Origin: Nocardioides donggukensis
GTDB lineage: Bacteria > Actinomycetota > Actinomycetes > Propionibacteriales > Nocardioidaceae
Reading direction: 5' to 3'
Length of the DNA: 64,000 nt
Assembly: GCF_014842875.1 (NCBI RefSeq)
Contig: NZ_JACYXZ010000001.1
Span: 62,001 to 126,000, forward strand
Part shown: in pieces, positions 57,970-64,000 of the stretch
Layout of the letters: the number at the start of each line of letters is the position of its first letter
How positions within the stretch are numbered: position 1 is the stretch's first letter
Made by a program: the position numbers and the translations under genes
Notes under the pieces: model-generated
Seen by the model: the letters and a program-made list of their open reading frames with translations, nothing else
What the model was told of the DNA's origin: nothing
The model's database searches: none

Positions 57970-58893
57970 ATGCGCAGCACCCCGACCCGGGCGGCGACCG
58001 CCACCGCGACGCTGGTCGCCCTCGCCGCCGTGACCGCCGCCTGCGGGCAGGACACGGGGAGCACGGGCGGGTCCACCGGTGAGGCGGGCAGCGGCGCGAC
58101 CCCGGCCGGCACGTCGACATCCCTCGACCGGGCCTGGCTGGTGCGGCTCGAGACCGGCAAGGACGAGGTCCCGGACGGGGCGGCGTACGTCCGGTTCGCC
58201 CCCGCCGGCGGCGAGACGGTGGTCACCTCGATCCCCCAGGCCCCCCTGGACTTCGAGCCGAACCCGCTCACGCTGGTCGACGCCGGGCGGACCTGGGCGG
58301 TGGGCGCGAACGCCGCCACCGGTCGGGAGCGCAACCGAGGGGTCGTGACGCTGCACTCGCTGACCGGGGACGACGACCTCGAGGTCGACCTGCCGGCGGC
58401 CACGGGGGTCGACGACCTGCGTCCGATCGGCTGGGCGTTCGACCCGGCCACGCCGGCCCTGCTGCGCGTCCTGGACCGCTCCGGCCGTCTGTTCGACGTC
58501 GCGGTGGAGGAGCGGACGGCCACCGAGGGCGAGCGGGTCGAGGCGCCGAAGGGGTTCGCGCTCGGCCCGATGTTCGACAGCGCCACCGGGCAGCCGCTGC
58601 TGCGCGAGAACAAGACCTACGAGTACCAGCCCGGTGGCGCCTACACCGCCGGTGGCGTCTCGGTGCTGGAGCCGGGCGAGGCCCCCGAGACCGGCGTCTG
58701 CTCCGACGAGGCCGCCCCCACGGCGGCGGTGGTTGACAGCGCCGGTACGACGTGGAGTGCCTGCCTGCAGGACGACCGGATCCGCCTGGCCAGCCAGGAG
58801 GCGGGAGCCGAGGAGTGGACCGAGGCCGGGACCTCCGCCGCCGACGTACCCGGCAAGGCGGCCGCCATGACCTGGGTGCTGCCACCGCTCTGA
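57970..58893 (+). CDS. Hypothetical lipoprotein
   Basis: The 307-residue protein has a signal and lipobox AVTAACGQ (Cys ~24), a Gly/Ser/Thr linker and a mostly beta-strand domain (AWLVRLETGKDEVPDG, VVTLHSLTGDDDLEVDLP, LLRVLDRSGRLFDV) that could be a propeller-like fold. Two more cysteines (TGVCSDE, WSACLQD) near 252 and 272 may pair. AAGGAG (57959-57964) fits ATG 57970, and GATAAT (57927-57932) is a good -10 box. No known family recognised. It lies directly before serS. Confidence 0.78.
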   Translation: MRSTPTRAATATATLVALAAVTAACGQDTGSTGGSTGEAGSGATPAGTSTSLDRAWLVRLETGKDEVPDGAAYVRFAPAGGETVVTSIPQAPLDFEPNPLTLVDAGRTWAVGANAATGRERNRGVVTLHSLTGDDDLEVDLPAATGVDDLRPIGWAFDPATPALLRVLDRSGRLFDVAVEERTATEGERVEAPKGFALGPMFDSATGQPLLRENKTYEYQPGGAYTAGGVSVLEPGEAPETGVCSDEAAPTAAVVDSAGTTWSACLQDDRIRLASQEAGAEEWTEAGTSAADVPGKAAAMTWVLPPL

Positions 58894-58948
58894 CCGCCTC
58901 GCCCGGCACCGCTCCGGCCACCCGCCGGGCGGCCGATAGCCTTGGCCC

Positions 58949-60223
58949 ATGATCGACCCCCGGCTGCTCCGTGACGACCCCGACCGCGTGCGCGCCGCCC
59001 AGGCCAAGCGGGGGCTCTCCGACGACGTCGTCGACGTGGCCCTGCGGGCGGACGCCTCGCGCCGGTCGGCGATCGCGGAGTTCGAGGAGAAGCGGGGCGA
59101 GCAGAAGCGCCTCGGCAAGCTGATCCCGAGGGCCGAGGGGGACGAGCGCGCCGAGCTGCTCGCCCGGACCAAGGTCATCGCCGGTGAGGTCAAGGCCGCG
59201 GAGTCGGCCCAGGCGGAGGCCGAGCGGGCCTGGCAGGACGCCCTCATGTCGATCCCGAACGTGGCCGCCGACCAGGCGCCGGCCGGCGGCGAGGACGACT
59301 TCGTGCTCCTGGAGACGGTCGGGACGCCCCGGGACTTCGCGGCCGAGGGGTTCACCCCGCTGGACCACATCGAGCTGGGCCGCAGGCTCGGCGCGATCGA
59401 CGTCGAGCGCGGTGCGAAGGTCTCGGGCTCGCGGTTCTACTTCCTCACCGGCGTCGGCGCCGAGCTGGAGCTGGCCCTGGTGAACCTGGCGATGGCGCAG
59501 GCCCGCGAGTCCGGCTTCACCCAGGTCATCGCCCCGTCGCTGGTCAAGCCGCGGGCGATGGAGGGCACCGGCTTCCTCGGGCAGGCCGCCGACGACGTCT
59601 ACCGGATCGAGGGCCAGGACCTCTACCTGGTCGGCACCTCGGAGGTGCCGATGGCCGCCTACCACTCCGACGAGATCCTCGACGGCGCCGCGCTGCCGCT
59701 GCGCTACGCGGCGTTCAGCCCGTGCTTCCGCAAGGAGGCCGGCTCGCACGGCAAGGACACCCGCGGCATCATCCGCGTGCACTGGTTCGACAAGGTCGAG
59801 ATGTTCGTCTACACCACGCCCGAGGAGGCGGCCGCGGAGCACGAGCGGCTGCTGGGCTGGGAGAAGGCGTTCCTCGACAAGCTCGAGCTCGCCTACCGGG
59901 TGATCGACGTGGCCGCCGGCGACCTGGGCCTCTCGGCGCAGCGGAAGTTCGACTGCGAGGCCTGGATCCCGACCCAGGAGCGCTACCGCGAGCTCACGTC
60001 GGCCTCGAACTGCACCGAGTTCCAGACCCGTCGGCTCGACACCCGGGCCCGGTACGACGAGGGGATCGGGGCGGTCGCCACCCTCAACGGGACCCTCTGC
60101 GCCATGACCCGGACGATCGTCGCGATCCTCGAGACCCACCAGCAGGCGGACGGCTCGGTGCGGGTGCCGGAGGCGTTGCGCCCTTGGCTGGGCCGCGACG
60201 TGCTGGAGCCGCTCCGTGGCTGA
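58949..60223 (+). CDS. serS: Seryl-tRNA synthetase
   Basis: The 424-residue class II synthetase has the N-terminal long coiled-coil arm (~25-100, charged heptads such as [14 protein letters not shown]) that grips the tRNA-Ser variable loop, motif 2 ([18 protein letters not shown], ~253-270), [18 protein letters not shown] and motif 3 ([20 protein letters not shown], ~379-398). All essential parts are intact. TAGCCT (58937-58942) ends 6 nt before ATG 58949, suggesting a leaderless mRNA. It heads an operon with three further genes, each overlapping the previous stop. Confidence 0.97.
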   Translation: MIDPRLLRDDPDRVRAAQAKRGLSDDVVDVALRADASRRSAIAEFEEKRGEQKRLGKLIPRAEGDERAELLARTKVIAGEVKAAESAQAEAERAWQDALMSIPNVAADQAPAGGEDDFVLLETVGTPRDFAAEGFTPLDHIELGRRLGAIDVERGAKVSGSRFYFLTGVGAELELALVNLAMAQARESGFTQVIAPSLVKPRAMEGTGFLGQAADDVYRIEGQDLYLVGTSEVPMAAYHSDEILDGAALPLRYAAFSPCFRKEAGSHGKDTRGIIRVHWFDKVEMFVYTTPEEAAAEHERLLGWEKAFLDKLELAYRVIDVAAGDLGLSAQRKFDCEAWIPTQERYRELTSASNCTEFQTRRLDTRARYDEGIGAVATLNGTLCAMTRTIVAILETHQQADGSVRVPEALRPWLGRDVLEPLRG

Positions 60224-61052
60224 GGCCGGCTGGCGACCGCGGCTGGTCGCCCTGGACATCGACGGGACCCTGCTGCGCTGGGTCGACGGCGGCAGCACGC
60301 ACGAGGAGGTCAGCCCCGCGGTCTTCGACGCCGTGCACCGGGCGCTGGCCGACGGCGCGTACGTCGTGCTCGCCAGCGGCCGCTCCCCGCACGGCATGAC
60401 CCGGGTCGCCGACCTGCTGGAGCTGCACGGCGCGGAGCGGGACCGGCTGTGGGTGGTGGCCTCGAACGGTGCGGTGATCTTCCGCTACCCTCCGATGGAG
60501 GTCGTCCACGAGGAGACCTTCGACGCGCGGGACGCGGTGGCGGCGGTCCTCGAGCACCACCCCAACGCGCTGGTGGCCGTCGAGGAGCGCGGCGTCGGCT
60601 ACCGGGTGAGCAACCACTTCCCGGCAGGGGAGCTCTCCGGGGAGATGATCCTCACCGAGGTCGACGACCTGGTCTCCGGGCCGGTCAGCCGGGTGATCGT
60701 CCGGGACCCGGAGGCGACCGCGGACGACTTCGTCGAGCTGGCCGGCAAGCTGGGCCTGCACGGCACCGACTACGTCGTGGGCTGGACGGCCTGGATGGAC
60801 CTCGCGCCGGTGGGGGTCTCGAAGGCCTCCGGGCTGGAGCACGTCGCCGACCGGCTCGGGCTGACGGCCGCGGACACACTCGCGATCGGGGACGGACGCA
60901 ACGACCTCGAGATGCTGCGCTGGGCCGGTCGCGGGGTCGCGATGGGGCAGGCCGTGCCGGAGGTGCGGGACGCGGCCGACGCCACGACCGCGACGGTCGA
61001 CGAGGACGGGGCCGCCCGCGAGCTGGAGCGCTGGTTCGGACCGGTGAGGTGA
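60216..61052 (+). CDS. HAD-family (Cof-type) phosphatase 1
   Basis: The 278-residue hydrolase has motif [12 protein letters not shown] (Asp ~14 and 16), motif [13 protein letters not shown], Lys in [11 protein letters not shown] and motif [13 protein letters not shown], as in the Cof/YbiV sugar-phosphate phosphatases with a large C2 cap. Substrate unknown. GTG 60216 overlaps the end of serS by 8 nt, so it is co-translated with it. The GNAT gene follows at a GTGA overlap. Confidence 0.9.
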   Translation: MAEAGWRPRLVALDIDGTLLRWVDGGSTHEEVSPAVFDAVHRALADGAYVVLASGRSPHGMTRVADLLELHGAERDRLWVVASNGAVIFRYPPMEVVHEETFDARDAVAAVLEHHPNALVAVEERGVGYRVSNHFPAGELSGEMILTEVDDLVSGPVSRVIVRDPEATADDFVELAGKLGLHGTDYVVGWTAWMDLAPVGVSKASGLEHVADRLGLTAADTLAIGDGRNDLEMLRWAGRGVAMGQAVPEVRDAADATTATVDEDGAARELERWFGPVR

Positions 61053-61564
61053 GCCTGCCCGCGGTGGTGCTCACCCCGAGGCTGCGACTGCCCCTGTGGA
61101 CGGCCGACGAGGCCCGGGACGTGCTCGCCGGACGAGGACGGCCGCACTGGCACCCCGACTACCCGCGTCCGGCCGACCGGGACGCCGCGGCGCTGCGCCG
61201 GGAGGGCGACCCGTGGGGTCCCCGGCACATCGTGCGGGCCGGCGACGGCCTGGTCGTGGGCTCGATCGGCTTCTTCGGGCCGCCGGCACCGTCCGGGCCG
61301 CCCGACGCGCCGACGGAGCCGGAGGTCGAGGTCGGCTTCGGTCTCGTCCCCGAGGCACACGGGCACGGCGCGGCCACGGAGGCGCTGCGCGGGCTGCTCC
61401 GGGAGACCGACCGAGCCGGCGTACGCGTGCGCGGGGCGGTCCGGCCGGACCACACGCCCAGCCTGCGGGTGCTGGCCACCTGCCGGTTCACCGACGTCCT
61501 CGGTGCCGACGAGGACGGCCGGCTGGTGCTGGTCCGCCCGCTGCCGGGAGCGGGCAACGCGTGA
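61049..61564 (+). CDS. GNAT-family N-acetyltransferase
   Basis: The 171-residue protein has the RimJ/RimL-like start VVLTPRLRLPLWTADEARDV and the acetyl-CoA-binding segment VGFGLVPEAHGHGAATEALRGLL (shortened motif A, ~92-114), followed by RPDHTPSLRVLATCRFTDV. It acetylates an amine of unknown identity. Start GTG 61049 overlaps the stop of the first HAD gene; its stop overlaps the start of the second (GTGA at both ends), so it is sandwiched in translational coupling between two phosphatases. Confidence 0.88.
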   Translation: MSLPAVVLTPRLRLPLWTADEARDVLAGRGRPHWHPDYPRPADRDAAALRREGDPWGPRHIVRAGDGLVVGSIGFFGPPAPSGPPDAPTEPEVEVGFGLVPEAHGHGAATEALRGLLRETDRAGVRVRGAVRPDHTPSLRVLATCRFTDVLGADEDGRLVLVRPLPGAGNA

Positions 61565-62358
61565 GCGCGACACCCCGGCTGGTGGCGACCGACCTCGACG
61601 GCACGCTGCTCGCCGCCGACGGCACCGTCTCGCCCCGCACCCGCGAGGTGCTCGCCGCCCTCGATGCGCGCCAGGTCCCCGTGGTGTTCGTCACCGGCCG
61701 ACCGATCCGCTGGATGGAGTCCCTCTGGGAGGCCGTGGGCGGCCACGGCCTGGCGATCTGCAGCAACGGCGGCATCGTCTACGACGTCTCGGAGCACGTG
61801 GTCCGCACCGCCCTGACGATCGACCCGAGCACGGCCGTGGAGGTCGGGCGGGCCCTGCGGCAGGCGGTGCCCGGCACCAGCTTCGCGCTCGAGAAGACCG
61901 GCGGGTTCGCGCGGGAGGAGTCCTTCCTGCCCCGGGTGCCGCCGCCCTCGGACATCCCTGTCGGGCCGCTCGAGCGCCTGGTGGACCGCACCGTCGTCAA
62001 GATCCTGGCCCGGCACGAGGAGCACCCGCCGGAGGGGTTCTGGCGACGGGTCGAGGAGGCGGTCGGGTCGCTGGTCACGACCACCTGGTCCTCGACGGGG
62101 GCCCTGGTCGAGATGAGCGCGCACGGCGTGACCAAGGCCTCCACCCTGGAGCGGCTCTGCGCGGAGCTGGACGTGGCCGCCGCCGACGTGGTGGCGTTCG
62201 GGGACATGCCCAACGACATCCCGCTGCTCCAGTGGGCCGGGCACTCCTACGCGATGGACAACGCCCACCCGTCGGTGCTGGCCACCGCCGTGCACCGGGC
62301 CCCGGCCCACGACCTCGACGGTGTCGCCACCGTGCTCGCGGAGCTGTTCGACCTCTGA
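61561..62358 (+). CDS. HAD-family (Cof-type) phosphatase 2
   Basis: The 265-residue protein has motif I LVATDLDGTLLAADG (Asp ~11 and 13), motif II VVFVTGRPIRWM, the Lys in HGVTKASTLERLC and motif IV AFGDMPNDIPLLQ. It resembles the first HAD of this operon only at the motifs, so it is probably not a recent duplicate. It is the last gene of the serS operon; 78 nt separate it from the next gene, which has its own strong Shine-Dalgarno. Confidence 0.9.
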   Translation: MSATPRLVATDLDGTLLAADGTVSPRTREVLAALDARQVPVVFVTGRPIRWMESLWEAVGGHGLAICSNGGIVYDVSEHVVRTALTIDPSTAVEVGRALRQAVPGTSFALEKTGGFAREESFLPRVPPPSDIPVGPLERLVDRTVVKILARHEEHPPEGFWRRVEEAVGSLVTTTWSSTGALVEMSAHGVTKASTLERLCAELDVAAADVVAFGDMPNDIPLLQWAGHSYAMDNAHPSVLATAVHRAPAHDLDGVATVLAELFDL

Positions 62359-62436
62359 GCAGCCGCACCCGGAGGATGCGGCGTACCGCCCGGCCTGAGA
62401 GGCTTGGCCCCGATCCGATCACCTCGAGGAGACCCG

Positions 62437-63051
62437 ATGGAGACCCGTGTGCCCCGCTTCGTGGCGCTGCTCATGCTCACCCTCGGCAGCGTCCTCGGCT
62501 CCGCCGCCCCCGCGCACGCCGCCTGCAACGAGCCCGAGCGGTCGTTCCCGGCGCAGCTGCGGGACGCCGACTCCGTCTTCAGCGGCACGGTGACCCAGGT
62601 GGTCGGCGACCGCACCGATCCCGACGAGCGGCTCGTGTACGTCGTCAACGTCAAGCGGGTCTACCAGGGCCGGATCGCCGGCGAGACCACCGTGCGCAGC
62701 CCGTCGACGGCCGCCGACTGCGGGCTCCGGAACATCCAGAAGGGCGAGAGGTACGTGTTCCTCGCCGGGTCGGCCAACGACGGCGGCGTGGTCGACGCGT
62801 TCAGCAACGAGGGCACCCGACCCCAGAGGCCGGCCGTCATGGACACCGTCACCCGGGTGCTCGGCCAGGGGGAGCCTCCGATGGCTCCGACCCAGGCGGA
62901 GATCGAGCGGGACCGGGAGGCCTCGCTCACCCAGCTCGACGACTCCACCGCCCCCGGCCTGGCGACCACCTCGCTGCCCGGCGTGGGCCTGGCGGTGCTC
63001 GGCCTGCTGGTGCTCGGGATGGCCCGGGTCCTCGGCCGCCGGCGCGGCTGA
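62437..63051 (+). CDS. Secreted, C-terminally anchored protein with NTR/TIMP-like domain
   Basis: The 204-residue protein has a Sec signal (FVALLMLTLGSVLGSAAPAHA) cleaved before ACNEPERS, a ~110-residue domain with FSGTVTQVVGD, VVNVKRVYQG, ADCGL and GERYVFLAG typical of NTR/TIMP-like OB folds, then a spacer and a C-terminal helix GVGLAVLGLLVLGMARVLG ending RRRG. SLPGVG before the helix is only a weak match to a sortase signal. GAGGAG precedes ATG 62437. It is displayed on the cell surface; function unknown. Confidence 0.82.
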   Translation: METRVPRFVALLMLTLGSVLGSAAPAHAACNEPERSFPAQLRDADSVFSGTVTQVVGDRTDPDERLVYVVNVKRVYQGRIAGETTVRSPSTAADCGLRNIQKGERYVFLAGSANDGGVVDAFSNEGTRPQRPAVMDTVTRVLGQGEPPMAPTQAEIERDREASLTQLDDSTAPGLATTSLPGVGLAVLGLLVLGMARVLGRRRG

Positions 63052-63110
63052 CCGGGAGACCGGCCGGCCGGCTGATCCGTCGACCGGCTGGCCAGCTGAC
63101 TGGGCCGGGC

Positions 63111-63734
63111 TCAGAGGTACATGCCGCCGGTGGGTCCCTCCGGACCCGGCTGGCCCGGCTGCCCGGGCTGACCCGGCTGACCGGGCTGCCCTGCCGCCTG
63201 GGGCGGGGTGGCGCCCGGCGGCAGCGCCCGGCGCATCTGCTCGAGCTGGGCGCGAGCGGCGACCTGCTGGGCGTAGATCGCGGTCTGGATGCCGTGGAAG
63301 AGACCCTCGAGCCACCCGACCAGCTGAGCCTGGGCGATCCGCAGCTCCCCCTCACTGGGGGTGCCCTCGGCGAACGGCAGCGAGAGCCGCTCCAGCTCCT
63401 CGACCAGCTCGGGGGCGAGCCCGGCCTCCAGCTCCTTGATCGAGGCCTGGTGCACCTCCTTGAGCCGGTTCCGGCTGGCCTCGTCGAGCGGGGCCGCCTT
63501 CACCTCCTCCAGGAGCTGGCGGATCATCGAGCCGATCCGCATCACCTTGGCCGGCTGCTCCACCAGGTCGGTGATGTGCGGTTCCCCGTCGTCCTCGTCG
63601 CCTGAGTCGCCCCGGCCGTCGGCGTGCGCCTGGAGGGCGCTCACCGGCACGTGTCCCATGGGCTTGCCGTCCGGGCCGACGATGACGACCTGCTCCTCGG
63701 TGTCCGGGGTGGGCTGCTCGTGCTGCTCGGTCAT
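63111..63734 (-). CDS. bpa: Bacterial proteasome activator (Bpa)
   Basis: The 207-residue protein matches Bpa/PafE, an ATP-independent ring that opens the actinobacterial 20S proteasome gate. The helical bundle (~52-165; VEQPAKVMRIGSMIRQLLEE, GLFHGIQTAIYAQQVAAR) is the ring-forming part. A flexible tail has GQPGQPGQPGQPGQP and ends GGMYL; the last four residues are the gate-opening motif, GQYL in Mycobacterium, here GMYL. TAGGGT (63741-63746, reverse) ends 6 nt before ATG 63734 and includes the stop codon of the gene upstream. prcA/prcB are not in this window. Confidence 0.92.
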   Translation of the reverse strand: MTEQHEQPTPDTEEQVVIVGPDGKPMGHVPVSALQAHADGRGDSGDEDDGEPHITDLVEQPAKVMRIGSMIRQLLEEVKAAPLDEASRNRLKEVHQASIKELEAGLAPELVEELERLSLPFAEGTPSEGELRIAQAQLVGWLEGLFHGIQTAIYAQQVAARAQLEQMRRALPPGATPPQAAGQPGQPGQPGQPGQPGPEGPTGGMYL

Positions 63735-63743
63735 GCCGCCACC

Positions 63744-64000
63744 CTACGCAGTGAGCACGATCTTGCCGACGTGCTCCCCGGCCTCGAGCATCCGGTGGGC
63801 CTCGGCGGCGTCCTCGAGCGGCATCGTGGCGTGCACGATCGGGCGGACCCGGCCCTCGGCGACCAGGGGCCAGACGTGCTCGACGACCGAGGCGCAGATC
63901 GCGCCCTTCTCGCCCACCGGCCGGGAGCGCAGCGAGGTGGCGATCACCGCGCCCCGCTTGCGCAGCAGCTTCCCGAGGTCGAGCTCGCCCTTGACGCCTC
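63744..64000 (-). CDS. Quinone oxidoreductase (MDR), 5' part cut off by window edge
   Basis: Only the last ~85 codons are inside the window, read leftwards from the edge to TAG 63744-63746. GELDLGKLLRKRGAVIATSL, EHVWPLVAEGRVRPIVH and MPLEDAAEAHRMLEAGEHVG with the closing GKIVLTA are the C-terminal hallmarks of PIG3/QOR-type NADPH:quinone oxidoreductases. The stop codon contributes to the -10 element of bpa. Cofactor domain and start are outside the window. Confidence 0.88.
   Translation of the reverse strand, partial: GVKGELDLGKLLRKRGAVIATSLRSRPVGEKGAICASVVEHVWPLVAEGRVRPIVHATMPLEDAAEAHRMLEAGEHVGKIVLTA

Noticed and set aside
62990..63051. Sortase-anchored surface protein
   Set aside because: SLPGVG lacks the Thr of LPXTG and no sortase gene is near; a plain C-terminal membrane anchor explains the segment.

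Overview
The window is a contiguous piece of chromosome from a very GC-rich actinobacterium. A Nocardioides-like member of the Propionibacteriales fits best: AlkB-rubredoxin fusion, mycothiol-type DinB-like protein, a Bpa-like proteasome activator, frequent GTG starts, many start-stop (ATGA/GTGA) overlaps and many apparently leaderless genes. The genus is inferred from gene content and was not tested. There is no rRNA, tRNA, transposase, phage module or CRISPR array; the mobile-looking DNA is all short palindromic or periodic intergenic repeats.

Left part (1-20.6 kb): a cut-off TetR gene with a double operator, an oxidoreductase, malic enzyme, a MetPS-type amino-acid importer with its 41-residue small subunit, a secreted M28 peptidase, and an alkane hydroxylation cluster (AlkB-rubredoxin fusion, 3-Cys ferredoxin, TetR) behind a clear promoter/operator. 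These are followed by an M15 peptidase lipoprotein, an esterase, a quinone oxidoreductase, a glycosidase-like lipoprotein, a BCCT transporter and an M13 peptidase.

Middle (20.6-41.9 kb): comB and a RecQ-phosphoribosyltransferase fusion are bracketed by 13 copies of a 21-bp repeat on an exact 32-bp period within each array. Then come a CocE-like secreted hydrolase, glutathione peroxidase and a SNF2/SWIM pair. A leucine/isovalerate catabolic operon follows (amidohydrolase, methylcrotonyl-CoA carboxylase beta and alpha, HMG-CoA lyase), with a TetR/methyltransferase pair diverging from it and a shared candidate operator. HMG-CoA lyase is coupled by ATGA to three sulfotransferase-type genes, the middle of which looks like a decayed paralogue without the PAPS loop.

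Right part (41.9-64 kb): Aat followed by three tandem paralogous lipoproteins; rhodanese, Fpg/Nei glycosylase, an AAA ATPase, GDPD and a SEC-C protein; a candidate 6C-like small RNA ending in a strong terminator; arginine deiminase; a larB-larC-gdt1 operon in which larB has taken up intergenic palindromic repeats as coding sequence; VOC protein, prephenate dehydratase, a PAP2-diacylglycerol kinase fusion, a serS-HAD-GNAT-HAD operon, Bpa and a truncated quinone oxidoreductase.

A recurring pattern is a TANNNT hexamer ending 6-7 nt before the start codon of about sixteen genes, the layout expected of leaderless transcripts. It helped choose several starts.
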